Assembly: GCF_022605165.1 (NCBI RefSeq)
Contig: NC_063070.1
Location: forward strand, 3,224,001-3,288,000
DNA length: 64,000 nucleotides
Reading direction: 5' to 3'
Source: Purpureocillium takamizusanense
Taxonomy: Eukaryota; Ascomycota; Sordariomycetes; Hypocreales; Ophiocordycipitaceae
Shown: positions 42,794 through 54,300 of the stretch, in pieces
Layout of the letters: each line of letters opens with the position of its first letter
Numbering within the stretch: the first letter of the stretch is position 1
Notes under the pieces: model-generated
What the model was told of the DNA's origin: nothing
Seen by the model: only the letters and a program-made list of their open reading frames with translations
The model's database searches: none
Position numbers and translations under genes: made by a program

Positions 42794-44798
42794 TCATTCC
42801 TGGCTCGGAACCTTGCACAGTCGCCCTTCAGGGTACTCTCTCCAGCGCTCGTTTCCAACACATGGTGCACACCAGAGGACATCGTCAGGATCGACCCATC
42901 TCTTGATTCTCAATAGACGTTCGTAGTTGTCTCCCCAGAACGTATGCTGCCAGTTTTTCTCAAATGGTAGCGCCTATTTTCTTTCGTTAAATCTTGCAGG
43001 TAAATTGATAGACCTTCTAGTGTCTTACCTCATTAATGTAAGCACCAGACTCTGGCGTGAATTCACGTAGTGGCTCGAAAGACTTGTCCAGTATCTCGAT
43101 AGCGCCTTGTCGAGCCGATTCGTTTAAGGGCGGGAACGAAACAGACGTAACTGCATATTTAGTCCAAAATTCTGATTTTGTATCGATTTCAATGGTTTCA
43201 CTCACGTGCATGGACGTAGGCAGTTCGCCAAGCCGGGTTCACAGCATTACAACCCCCCCTTGGCTGGGCCTGTCGAACACCCATTCCACCGACGGCAAAG
43301 GCATTTATCCCCGGATTTGCGCGGAATGTCGGCTTCAGGGCTTCGATAAAGCCTTCGTCTGCGAGCGTCCTTTCGTCTAGAAGTCTTGAGACAAGATATG
43401 AGCTTCCGCCAGCTCCCTCAGGATCATGATTGTCTTCAAACCACGCCAGAAATGAATCGTACTGCGTGGTGTTGATAAGGAGCCTCGCTGTATCAGGCCA
43501 CTGCTCCCGGACAGCGTCACTGATGGGTCGAAATAGCCTTTCCATGGCAGATTGTCCGTCTTCACCGCCATTGTCTTGCAGCACGGCAGTGCCTAGGACG
43601 CCAGCGACCTGGTCAGGAATCCCAGGGTACGGAAATGGAGGTGGCCCCCCTGACAGTATGTAGAGATATCCTGCCATACCGGAATCCATCATTGCTGGAA
43701 TGCGTGATGAGACATAAGATATTATGTTGTATTTGATGCTTGCTTTCGGATCAGTGAGAACTGACCACCTAGCGCTGGTCATTTTCGGTGTCGGATGTGC
43801 TTTCATCGTGAGAGATATGATCACACCAAACGTGGATCCGCCGCCCTGGTGTCCGTTTAGAATACTTGAAATGGGTACAAAACGAAACCTTGACTTACCC
43901 CTCTCATAGCCCAGAAAAGGTCTTCGTGTTGGTCTTCATTGATGGTGAGAATCTCACCTTGTGGAGTAACGATACACATCTCCAGGATATTGTCGGCTGC
44001 CATGCCGTATCTGGGGCCAAGAACGGAGTGGCCTCCGCCTGTAATGTATCCGGCGATCCCCACGCTTTTCCCTTGACCACCAACAATAGTTTTGTTGTAC
44101 TTACTCGCAGCAACATAAGCATCGTACATCTGAGTTCCCGCACCAACTGTGAGAGAGCTTCCTGGAAGGACCCTGCCCGAGCCTGATAGCTTGAACTTGT
44201 CGGGATGGTATGTAATCTCGTTGAGATGATGAGTCCAGATAGATAAAGCGCCAGGGGCGACAGAGCGACCGAGATAATCGTGACCCGTAGCCTTGACGAT
44301 TAAGCGAACATTACGCTCCCTCGCTGCGTCTCTGGTTAGACCTGGCGTTGAGTTTATGAGGTGCCGAAGGCCACACTTACCAAAGTCAACACCAATCTTG
44401 ACATGCGTGGCACTTGATGCATTGATAACATAGGGAGGATAACCATCTGGGCTGCAAGGGAACTCCGGTGCAGGGAGACAGGTAAAGTTGGTGAATTGGG
44501 AAGATATGACCGATATGGGGTTTGCACAGTGATAGGCGGCAGTTCCCCAGGCTGTCTGAAGGCTCTTGCACTGCGTTTGGTTGTACGTTGGCTGGTCCGA
44601 GTGGCAAACAGCGCCAGGGGGTGAAGGGTTCAGGAGTCGTCCGTCCAGAGTATGGTTAAGACGCCTCCATGTTTCAGCAGATGGCCAACTAGGATCATGA
44701 GGGTGAGCCTTGCAGTCTGTGGCTGAACTGAATGTTGCAGCGGACGGCGCCCCCAAACAGATGGCAAGCAAAACTAAGGTGAATCCAGAACCGCCCAT
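42794..44798 (-). CDS. Secreted FAD-linked oxidoreductase, berberine-bridge-enzyme-like
   Basis: Exons 44798-44381, 44323-43899, 43845-43206, 43150-43029 and 42973-42794 give 594 residues. The first intron (57 nt, no stop, multiple of three) must be removed to join VDFARERNVR. A signal peptide covers about 1-21 (start at 44798; Met codons further upstream are less likely). The FAD-binding (PCMH) domain holds KATGHDYLGRS with the His that takes the 8-alpha FAD bond (about residue 154), and GGGHSVLGPRYG. The BBE C-terminal motif is split over the last exons: GAYINE, then FWGDNYERLLRIKRWVDP. The second covalent anchor, a Cys in plant BBEs, is replaced in the GQGKSVG loop. Such enzymes oxidise sugars, alcohols or alkaloid-like metabolites. 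Confidence 0.92.
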
Positions 44799-47484
44799 GG
44801 TGAGCGTCGCAGTGAAAGACTGCAAAAAGTAATCGGATAGTGGTTTGGGCTGCGGCCATGTAAGTCTTGAGATGAACATCATGCACCGGCCATTGGATGT
44901 TCTTTATAAGTGACCGCGAATGCATTAGTCGTCAGCTGGGAAGCCGGACGGATCACTCGTGGGGTATGCACTTCCATCCGACTCAACAGGCAGAATGCGA
45001 TCGGATTCATAACGTTCAGGCGGCCCATGCACCCTGCCTCAGCACCGGTCGTGACTGATAGCTGGGTTGCGTCACCAGTAGTACTGTCCTTCCGGTAAAA
45101 GCTTTGCAAAAGCGACCCTTTGCCGCCAACCAGGGAGCAATTCGTTGGGATACGATCAGTACGAACACGAAATTACAGTTCGACAATTTGTTTCCGGTCG
45201 GATTTACAGCACGCAGAGCGCAACCTCTGGATGGCAGATAGCAGTGCTTACACCCCTCCAACCACATTTTGTCTCTGGCGGCCCTGGCACGGAAGCACCG
45301 TCCAGTCAAGCCCGACTCATTGGGGGTGCCCCAAAGGTTTTTCGTCGACGGCCAATGGTCGTCACTGGCTCCTGCGACAGCCCCAGCCGCGATTGAAAGC
45401 ATATACGATTTGGGTGTCTGTTGTACTACCACTTGCAGCACCCGCGACGGCCCTCAGGCCGCCGGTGATGGGGGATTGAGGAGTGAAAAGCCACGTTCTC
45501 TGGCCTCGAGCTCATGACACATGACAGGTACAGCAATAACTCGATCGTATTCGCCGGGTCTAGCACTAGTCATCCATGCGTGGACGTGCGAAACCTAATA
45601 ACACTGACTCGGGCGATGGCCGAGAGGCAACGCAATGGGGCTGAGCCCGTGAGGGCTATCAGTCGCACTCGACCGGGCCCAGCACAACCTTCAGAGCTCT
45701 ACTTGGGAAAAGCCTAATTACCACAGCGCAAGGGCACCTCGCTACTTCGGGCTAATATCTCCGCGTCGACTGCGATGGACGGCTCAAGCCTGTCAAATAA
45801 GTTGAAGACGTTTCTTCTAGTTTGCTCTGTACCCTATCTCATCTTCCATCTCTCATGCTCTTAAAGTTCCCCGACTAAGAATTCAACGGCCTATGCGATC
45901 ATGCTTTCTGGTACGAGAGACGATGCCTTCGAGGATCGGGGGCCGACACTGTGGACTTGCATCTTACCTTTCCCAGTGCTGGCCCTGTTAGCTCTGATTA
46001 GACGATTAGTGGCGTTGGACTTAGATACCATTCGGGACGATGATAAGCGTTGGACGCCGTAGGTCACCAAAACGGACTTGGAAAGCATCGAAGGGCCGTC
46101 TCTAACACATTGCTATCCGAGATCTACTATCTACTATAACCTACTATACTAACCTGAGATCTTTTGCGTTCTCGCACCTCCAACGATTAAGCCATCACTT
46201 CCATTCTTACATAAACTTATTTTACCGTCTGCTGGTTCTCATTAGCGAATATATAACATACTTGTTCTAATCGCAATTTAGGCGGCTATCTTAACCTTTA
46301 TTAGCATCTTCAACTGTACTTCCATGAGCGCATTCTAGGCATGAGAAGGCACCTACTCAGGTTAGGCCGCCGTCAATAGCAAAATCGATTTCGCAGTTTA
46401 GCTGATGTCTATCCCCATTATGTAGGCCACATAGCTTCTGAAATCCTAGAGAACCTCCTTATCTTCATCTTTTTGCTCGGACTATTCTGAGTAATTTGAT
46501 ACCTGTAACGCTTCATAGTCGCGATACCTGACCTGGTTTATGCGAGTGATTGTGCGGCAGCACTTAGCAGAGTGGTCACATCGATGCTTGTCCTCGACAT
46601 CACGAGGATGTCACTTACTTCTCTACCGGCTCATGTGGTCTGTCATAGAAGTCGCTACAAGTATACTGTTTACATATCCTCCGACGATGAGCATTCTTTC
46701 ACCACATGCATGGTCACTTAGGCTTGGGAAATGAATTCGCTTAGTAGTTAACGACTTTGATACCACTACAGATAGCTAGCACTAACCCTCCATGATACAG
46801 ATGACACGCCGCAGAGGGTGACTTTTAATGGAGGTGAACGCCATGAGAATAGCCATCGCGTGAGACACAAGGACTTCTCTACGTTGAATAGTCGTTGAAC
46901 TGAGGTTTGATCGATATGTGAGAGCGATGTGGAACCTAATCCTGTCAGGCACTTCCGTGACGGGAGTAGCAGTATAGATACTTACGAAACGTGGAATCAA
47001 TCCCACAGGTACTATTTGGGATCAAGGTCCATGAGATGGCTGTCAGTACAGGCGCAGGTCCGCTCAATAGTTCGTCGGGGCCGATGCCGGCAGTGACGCA
47101 CGCAAGCCCAAGATGCCGCACCACAAGGCCCGAGTTCCGGCTCGCGATTATTACCAAGAGAGGAACAATATCGATTCACTTTTTTCGGCGTCTCGGCGGT
47201 ACATGGTGCATGCCGCAGCACAGCACGACGACATGGGTGAAGCGCATTGCAACATCGGTCTGCAAAGACACTGAGCTGAACAACCCACATGATCTGTTGT
47301 TGACCGATTCGCTTCATCGGCTGACCTTTTTGTGCCGAAGTGGCCGAGACAGAAAACCAGTGCGACCAAATTGAAGTCAAGGGGCATCAAAGGTTCTCGC
47401 AAATAGATATATAAGTATCTTGAACTTCCCACTGCTTGAATTCATGTTCAATAGTGTTTAAATCTATAAGCTTCTCCGCGCGCA
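44799..47484. other. 2.7-kb gene-poor region
   Basis: Contains the FAD oxidase promoter at its left end. The remaining open frames (several around 45.1-45.5 and 46.9-47.4 kb) have no supported identity. 46100-46330 is AT-rich. No RNA gene recognised. Confidence 0.4.
44903..44908 (-). promoter_or_regulatory. TATA box of the FAD oxidase gene
   Basis: TATAAA on the minus strand lies 105 bp upstream of the chosen ATG at 44798, which also supports that start over the ATG codons at 44879 and 44882. Confidence 0.45.
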
Positions 47485-48249
47485 ATGAATATGAATGCTT
47501 GTCAGTTGTCGGCTGTCATGGTCCTGCTTGGACTCACAGTGTCAGCCACGCTTGCACCGAGAGCTTGCGTGCCGTTCACATCAGCTCTCACAGGAGAAAA
47601 GCTCTGTTGCGATGAATCAACTCATTCTCTCTTCTTGATTGACAAACTACTCAACATCGGCATTTGCTGCGCCTTGGGTGAGGTTCTCAACGGCCTTACT
47701 TGTGTGCCGACATCACCACCACCGACCAACGCGACTATTTGTTCTGGCAAGCCTGTGTGTCCGGTAAAGACAGGGGGCGACCTTGGAATCAAATACGGTC
47801 ATTGTTACGTGCTGCAGTCGGTAAGCGGCTTGTATCTGGGACACGATTACGCAACAAAGTACGAGATCAACGGTGAAAACCCAGGTGTGGTCTTCAAGGT
47901 TTGTGCGGACACGAACAAAACCTGCAGTACCTCTGCCGACAAGGTAGTCGCCATTAGCAACACCTGGTGGATGCAGGACCAAATGGGTAATCCCGCCGGC
48001 ACAGGATTTGGTTGGCTCGGAGGAAGCGGTGATCTTTCCGTTCAAGATAACGCTACAACTGCGTTGGTCGTTGCTGGCTCGTCGATCTGTTTTGGCGGTC
48101 TCTGCGCCATCTGTATTGCTTTCCCCCCGGGAGGAGCTCATGCTCCATGTCCTCTGAGTCCTGGACAATCCCATCTGGGAATTGCGAACAACCCCAATAG
48201 CTGTCAGCCTTTCTTTTGGCAGGAAGTTGCTTGTAGATCCGAAAAATAA
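47485..48249 (+). CDS. Secreted cysteine-rich protein of unknown function
   Basis: A single exon of 254 residues from the ATG at 47485. A signal peptide (about 1-22) ends near TVSA-TLAPRAC. The mature part has 17 cysteines, with CC pairs near residues 42 and 61, a Pro/Thr linker (SPPPTNATIC) and a second domain with GLYLGHDYATKYEI, WWMQDQMG and PCPLSPGQSHLGIA. The even composition and clear ordering suggest a conserved fungal secreted domain that I cannot name. No catalytic motif is visible. Host- or competitor-directed effector function is possible but only inferred from secretion, cysteine content and the gene-poor surroundings. Confidence 0.75.
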   Translation: MNMNACQLSAVMVLLGLTVSATLAPRACVPFTSALTGEKLCCDESTHSLFLIDKLLNIGICCALGEVLNGLTCVPTSPPPTNATICSGKPVCPVKTGGDLGIKYGHCYVLQSVSGLYLGHDYATKYEINGENPGVVFKVCADTNKTCSTSADKVVAISNTWWMQDQMGNPAGTGFGWLGGSGDLSVQDNATTALVVAGSSICFGGLCAICIAFPPGGAHAPCPLSPGQSHLGIANNPNSCQPFFWQEVACRSEK

Positions 48250-48637
48250 GGCTACACAAGCGAATGGATATTCGGCGCGGTTTCAAGTGTTATCCTCCCA
48301 GATTCAACTGTAGCTTGTCATTGTTTATGAGTACTAAGTTACTATTCCTAGAGCCTGTTTTCTCTAGTCGTAGAGCCGTTCTACTTTTTTCTAGGTCCGC
48401 GCCCCGCCCCCATGCCGCGCCAGCCATTTTTGGTGCGCAAGCATGGGACGAGACCGGCGCGCCGCAACGCATGCCGACATCTCAATTGAACCATATCGTC
48501 ACAACGCAGCGCCCGCGCCCGCGCGCCGGCAGGGCTCAATTCACCAAAAAAATGCATTTCCGCTGTTTCCTCGCGATATCATGACATCGGAGACTCGTTT
48601 TCCGGGCCGGGCCGGGCGCCCGCGCGTGCCAGGTGCC

Positions 48638-48775
48638 GTCGCTGCTGTCGCTGCCGTCGCTGCTGTCGCTGCCGTCGCTGTTGTCGCTGTTGTCGCTGTT
48701 GTCGCTGTTGTCGCTGTTGTCGCTGCCGTCGCTGTTGTCGCTGCTGTCGCCGCTGTCGCTGCTGTCGCCGCGGCC
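48638..48775. repeat. 9-bp array GTCGCTGNN
   Basis: About fifteen consecutive copies of GTCGCTGCT/GTCGCTGCC/GTCGCTGTT. Both strands are open across it because the unit is a multiple of three, giving Ala/Val-, Leu/Ser- or Ala/Thr-only peptides, so these open frames are artefacts. Confidence 0.85.
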
Positions 48776-49520
48776 GCTGCGGGCACTATTGATGCCGTCT
48801 CCGTCGTCGCTTATTGCCTGCCGTCAGGCCTGCCGTGAGGCCACGATACAGGCATTTGATAACGTCTTGCGGGAGGCGTTAGCTATGGTATTGAATTGAA
48901 GCTTGCGGGCGGGCTACTTGGTGGCGGATTAAGTTGTCGTCGCGAGCTAGCCCGGGCTGGGAACGGTAGTTGGGTATGGCGGCACGCCTAATCCTACTGC
49001 CCTCCGGAGTTATGTATGGCGGGCTGCACGGCATGAGATTAGCTAGAGAAAGAGTCAAGGAGGAGACGGCTCTACCCACTAGAGAAAACCGGCTCTACGA
49101 CTAGTACTACTCTTGTTTATTATTTCGCTTTTCCTTTATCATACGTCTACTGATAATGCTTTCAGTCCGTTCTTGCCAGCTCATACTCTCATGTAGTAAT
49201 GCGATATGTTCTCAATACTCTTGAGACGATGAGGTGGACTTAGAATTAACGATATAAAAGACGAAAATGCTCATATAACATCGAGAACATGACATTTGCC
49301 TAGAAACATCGAGCCGTTGGAACAACGATTGCCATAGCTGAAGGGGGCTGATTGTAAGATCTCAATTCAGTTGTGTCGTCAAGACGCATGTCATCAATGC
49401 GCTCTTTCTTGAAAAAGATTTGCGTTATGGCCGCACCGGTCCTCACTGATAGCTAGATAAGAGTGCAATGATTCTATTAAGAAGGCCTGAAAGTAGGGTC
49501 TTGTTTCTACCAAGACTGAA

Positions 49521-49790
49521 GCCTCCTGAAGGCACCGCGATTCCTGGGGCACTACGTTTCCTGAGGTCCTGCGTTTCCTGAGGCACTGCGTACCTGAGGG
49601 CACTGCAGTGAGGTAAGGTTAGCGGTATCGCCACCACCGCACTTAATGATCATTCCAAAGACACTGCATTTCCTGAGGCACCGCGTTTCCTGCGGCACTG
49701 CGTTCCTGAGGGCACTGAGGTCACTGCAATAAGGTTAGGTCAGCGGTATCGCCACCACCGCACTTGATGAACATTCCGAAGATATTTACA
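49521..49790. repeat. Compound repeat: 17-bp units plus a duplicated ~70-bp block
   Basis: Runs of a 17-bp unit close to GCGTTTCCTGAGGCACT (five in the first run, three to four in the second) are each followed by a block containing AGCGGTATCGCCACCACCGC, first at 49621 and again at 49742. The whole composite is therefore present twice. No coding capacity. Confidence 0.75.
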
Positions 49791-50281
49791 CTTCTCAGTT
49801 AAATTTCTCCAGATAAGCTAAAACTCATGTAAAAGAGAGACGTGACGCGTCATAATCGCATACTTATGTTGGTAATATGGGTATCATTTGAAAGCCTAGT
49901 CCATACCCTTTCAAACATAAAGTATTACGTTCTAGATTATATAAGAATTGATCAGCCATTGAGGAGTATCAAGGGTAATAGAGAAGGTTTAAAGCTTACG
50001 CCACCCCCGCACCTACCCTTATAACTTAAATGTCTACACTTTCAAGCCAAAAAGGGTAAAGGGAAGAAACCTAATCAATAATATCGAGATTTTCAAGGCC
50101 GGAATCTCAGCTTTTTGGACTGGGCCCTCCGGACTCTAGGAGGTCACTAAGTCCTTGCTTGATGATCTATAAGAGAACGAGGTTTCTCCCTTAGGGACTG
50201 AGGAGAAGTAGGCACTTTCAATTCGACGCTTTTCGCTATACTTGAGTCAATAACAATACCATCTTCGCGAGTATACGAACT

Positions 50282-50860
50282 ATGGCCCACGAAATCAGCC
50301 AAGCTTATTACGGCGCGGCCCCTTATCCAGCACGTGGAGGCCTACGGGCTTTACTCTTGCTCGTCGTCCTGCTATGTTATTATTGTAACGCCGGAATTTT
50401 ATCAGGCGTTCCTAGCAGGCACGACGAGCTATCCGGCCAAAACTCAGCCACGAATTTGACACGCCGGGAAGAGTGCCCAGTTCAAGCCTGCGACGTGTTC
50501 AATCCCTGCCCCTCCGGGTGCTCATGCTACAATAGAAACACAGGAGGTGGAACCTGCGTGCCGGAGTGCGGCGGACCGTGCGGCCTACTCAAACTGTGTC
50601 CGAAAGAATGTCCAATTTGTTCCGGCAGAAAGTGCCACCGGGCTGGAGAGTGTTCTAGCCCCTGCCAAATAGATGCCGAGTGCGAGGACCCTGAATGCAA
50701 GCTATGCGCTAAGACTCTAGATGGCACAAGCGAATGTAGGTCAGATGATGGCTGTGGTACAGCATGTAAAACGGATGAGGATTGTCAATTCTTCGGATGT
50801 GAGTACTGTGAGTCAGAGCCACTCGGGAATTTAGTCTGTAGGCATCCTCCTGCAACATAA
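50282..50860 (+). CDS. Secreted, Kex2-processed cysteine-repeat protein
   Basis: A single exon of 192 residues. A hydrophobic segment at about 21-36 (LRALLLLVVLLCYY) is the signal peptide or anchor. A short pro-region ends at the dibasic TRR (61-62), a Kex2-type site. The mature part (63-192) has 24 cysteines. Residues 124-152 and 158-186 are two modules with identical spacing C-x3-C-x5-C-x4-C-x2-C-x9-C, and 96-118 is a shortened third (C-x3-C-x5-C-x3-C-x2-C-x4-C). Such a layout implies small disulfide-knotted units. It matches no family I can name. Effector, inhibitor or antimicrobial roles are all possible; none is shown. Confidence 0.78.
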   Translation: MAHEISQAYYGAAPYPARGGLRALLLLVVLLCYYCNAGILSGVPSRHDELSGQNSATNLTRREECPVQACDVFNPCPSGCSCYNRNTGGGTCVPECGGPCGLLKLCPKECPICSGRKCHRAGECSSPCQIDAECEDPECKLCAKTLDGTSECRSDDGCGTACKTDEDCQFFGCEYCESEPLGNLVCRHPPAT

Positions 50861-51336
50861 GCCTGGCTTCTAGTATATAGGGAGTAAGGGAAACTAGTAT
50901 AATAAATAATATTAAAAGAATTATATCTAATAGGATATTATATTAGAAAGCCTTACTGCCGGATTGCGGCGTCCTGTGAGGAATGCTTATTATGCACAAA
51001 GGAGTATAGTAAGAGCTGGCTCATACTATAGCCATCGAGGAGGGCAACCCCCTTATGGGTGAGAATCATCCCTAAAAGCTGCTATCCCCAAGGTGTATTA
51101 GCTGCCTAAGGCTATTCTACTACCACTAGCGCGACTATGATCGTACTATAACAGCGCTCAAGGAGGCGTTATTATCTTAGCCAAGTACTATTCCATGTAA
51201 AAAAAGATATATATCGCAGTATATCAAGAGTTTCATACTTCAATATTTCGGCAGTGGTTGCCGAACCTATAGAGAATCCTGATCAGTCCCCCTGTAAACC
51301 ACCCTTATGTATATTGCAGCCAAATCGAGACCAGTC
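50861..51336. other. TA-rich degenerate stretch
   Basis: Dense in TA dinucleotides and stop codons (50880-51240), as expected for a RIP-decayed repeat; it ends just before the stop of the PDR transporter gene. Confidence 0.45.
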
Positions 51337-54300
51337 TCATGACCTCCCCTTCTTCGACTTTTTCGACCACGGAAGGCTGAAGCTAGAGAAGGACGTGTGT
51401 ACCTTCCTCACACGGAATAGATAGTAAAGTAGAACAGCAACGAAGATGTCGAAGACAATGTAAGCCATGAAAATGCCCCAGTTTCGCCAGCGGTCGTCCC
51501 AGTAGATCCGTGAAGCCGCCAGGAGTTGATCGGCATTCGTGACGGGGCAGTACATGCACTGCTCCGTTGCCGTAGGGTTCATTAGCTGTCCGGGAGCCCG
51601 CCCCTGCAAAGGCATGAGGTATTGGGCGCACGTATTCCCCGGGGGTGGGTTGAAAATGCTCAGTTCGGACTGGGAGCAGGTGATTTGTCTTCCGTGAAGC
51701 TCCGTCGCGACGATGCCACCAATCCAATACGTGAACGGGCTGACGCGGTACATGAACTTCCAAAAACCGGGGAGGGCGTCGACCGTCTGGAGCACGCCAG
51801 AGAAGATAATAGACATGATGGTGAGGACCGTGACGACGGACGATGCGGTGTGGGCGTCTGGCATCACGACGATTGTCATGTCGGCAAAGGCCGAGGCGTA
51901 GACCAGGAGCTGAAGGATGTACAGGAGAACAAGACCTTGGCGCTGTGACGATTGAATGCCGACGACTGGGTAGTAGAAACAGGCGTAGATGAGGACACCC
52001 GCAACGAGCTGCCACGGAATCTCAACGAGGATGTTGGCAATGAGGAAGGCCTTCCACGAATAGGCTTTGCTTGGCCGTTCGCGAACCTCGTAGAGCGATC
52101 GTTGGGTGAGAAACAGCGGTTGTATCTAATTAAATATGTCAGATGAGCACACAGGCAGTAGTTTCAATGTAAAAAAAACGTACCTGTTGCACGAGCGTGG
52201 TAAAGATGGTGGTGACCATGAATACGGAGAAGATGACGTTTTGCGTGCCGGCTTCGGTGCTGTCGACGTTGAAAAAGGTAAATCCGATGAACAAGCCGGA
52301 GAATATGGCGAGGGCAAACTTGGCGAAGATGTAGCTGGGCATCCTCCAATATTGCTGGAAGACGCGGTGCGTCACCACGACGACCTGGGTCGTAAAAGGC
52401 ATGGCAAACTCGGCGTGCTCGCGGCTATCCTCGTGCGAGGCTGTGGCACCAGTGGTACCAGTGGCACCGCTGCTCCGGTGGCTCAGCTTCTCGTTGTGGA
52501 TCCGATCAAGCTCGTCGTGGACGCCTTGCGCTTCGTCGCTATAGTTCCACACCTTGTCCCAAGGTTCGCCGTCGCTGTTGGTGCCGTTGTTGACGATCTC
52601 GAGCATGTACTCGGCCGGGTTCTCCTCGTCGCCACACTTGCGCGCGCCTCTAGCCGAAAAGTAGTCGAGAAGCGTCCGCGAGTTGTCGCCAATGTCACCA
52701 AAGTAGACCGTCTTGCCGCCCTTGGCGAGGAAGAGCAGGCGGTCGAACTGCTGGAAGAGGATCGCGCTCGGCTGATGGACGGTGCAGAGAATGGCCTGGC
52801 CCGAGTTGGCGAGCTTGCGGAGGAACGCGCAGATGGCCCAGGAGCTCTGGGAGTCGAGGCCGCTCGTCGGCTCGTCGAGGAACAGAAGCAGCTTGGGCTT
52901 GGCGGCCAGCTCGACGCCGATGGTGAGGAGCTTGCGCTGCTCGACGTTGAGACCTTCGCCGGGGACGCCGACGATGGCGTTGGCAAAGTCTTCCATGTTG
53001 AGCATCTTGATGACTTCCTCGACGAAGTCGTACTTTTCCTTCTTGCTCACGGACTTGGGCTGACGAAGCATGGCGCTGAAGCGGAGGCTTTCGCGCACGG
53101 TCGCCGTCTCGAGATGTAGATCTGTGGAGGTCAGTTCAGTTTTTCTTTCCGGCTCCTTGGAGCAATCGCATTGAGTGAGTGAGGCGCTTGCATCTTACCT
53201 TGCTGCTGCACGTATCCCGTCTTGCGCTGGAAGGACGCATCCCTTGGTTCACCGTTGACCAGCATGTCGCCGGTGATGACGCCCATCGTTGTTCGCTCAG
53301 CGAGCACATCCAGCAGAGTCGTCTTTCCCGCGCCTGACACGCCCATCAGCGCAGTCAGGGTTCCAGGCTTGACCCATCCAGAGACATGGTCGAGAAGCCT
53401 GCGAGGCTGGCCTTTGATCTCGATGTCGTAGACCACATTGCGCCAAGTGAAAATATCTTTCTGCGGCTCCAGGCCCTTGACGTCCGAGACGCCCTCGTCT
53501 GCCTTCTTGGCCTCCTCCGCAGGGACACCCTTGTTTTGCACAACATTTCCCTTACCCGTGAGCAGGTACTGCGGGACATGGCCGCGCTGGAAGACGAGCG
53601 TCTCCGCGGTGCTGGTGGTTGAGGAGTTGATCTCGACGACAAAGAAGTACATGAGCATGAAGAAGATGAGGAAGCCGCAGAGAATACCGAAGTTGCGCCA
53701 GACGTGCGAGTAATAGTACTCGTAGTTTTGTCCGATAAAAGCGTCTCCGCTGACAGTAAATTGCCCGGGAACAGCGCCGACGGCATTGCATACCCAATAA
53801 TCTCCGAGAGGGGGCGAGTATGGGGGAACGATGGCTGAGCAGGTAAAATCTTGGTTGTGGAACTCGTTGGCGACGAGGATCTCGAAGGCGTAGAAGATGG
53901 GGTTGATCCATCGAATCCACGCGAACCTGTTTATTAGGAAAGCAGTCAGTTGCGGGGCGTCTTTGGGGGGTCACGTCACGGTTGGGATCGTTTGGGTTGG
54001 GCTTGCGCTGTGTACTCACCAAGGGTGCATGTCTGGTACTCGAATGACGAAGCCAGTGTAGATGACGAGGGCGAGGACCAAGACTCCAGACAAGGCCATT
54101 GCCTGCGAAATCGTCCTTGTCGCGGCAGCCATGGTCCTGAATATGGCGCTCATGACGAAGACGGTCATGTAGGAAATGAGGAAATAGAGGAAGAACGGGC
54201 CGGCTTCTCGTCGAAGCCCTGACATGAAGTACAGTATTACGTTGAAGACGACGGCTGTGCAGAACTTGACGGGTATGTCCGCCAAGATGCCGGCTGCTGC

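Larger units (their letters stand above)
48250..50281. other. Repeat-rich gene-poor region
   Basis: About 2 kb between the two secreted-protein genes, with the two repeat arrays listed separately and AT-rich DNA at 49080-49330 and 49800-50050. No gene supported. Confidence 0.5.

Noticed and set aside
45269..45517. Peptide containing VPQRFFVDGQW, faintly like the N-terminus of an aldehyde dehydrogenase
   Set aside because: Only about ten residues resemble the family, nothing downstream continues it, and the frame starts at a non-ATG codon. Too weak even for a pseudogene call.
47325..47410. GCCGAAGTGGCCGAGA segment recalling the 5' half of a class II (Ser/Leu) tRNA
   Set aside because: No matching acceptor stem, anticodon arm or TTCGA loop follows at the right distance.
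52136..53119. A 327-codon open frame on the + strand
   Set aside because: It is an antisense shadow of the third exon of the PDR transporter; it has no recognisable motif and starts at a non-ATG codon.
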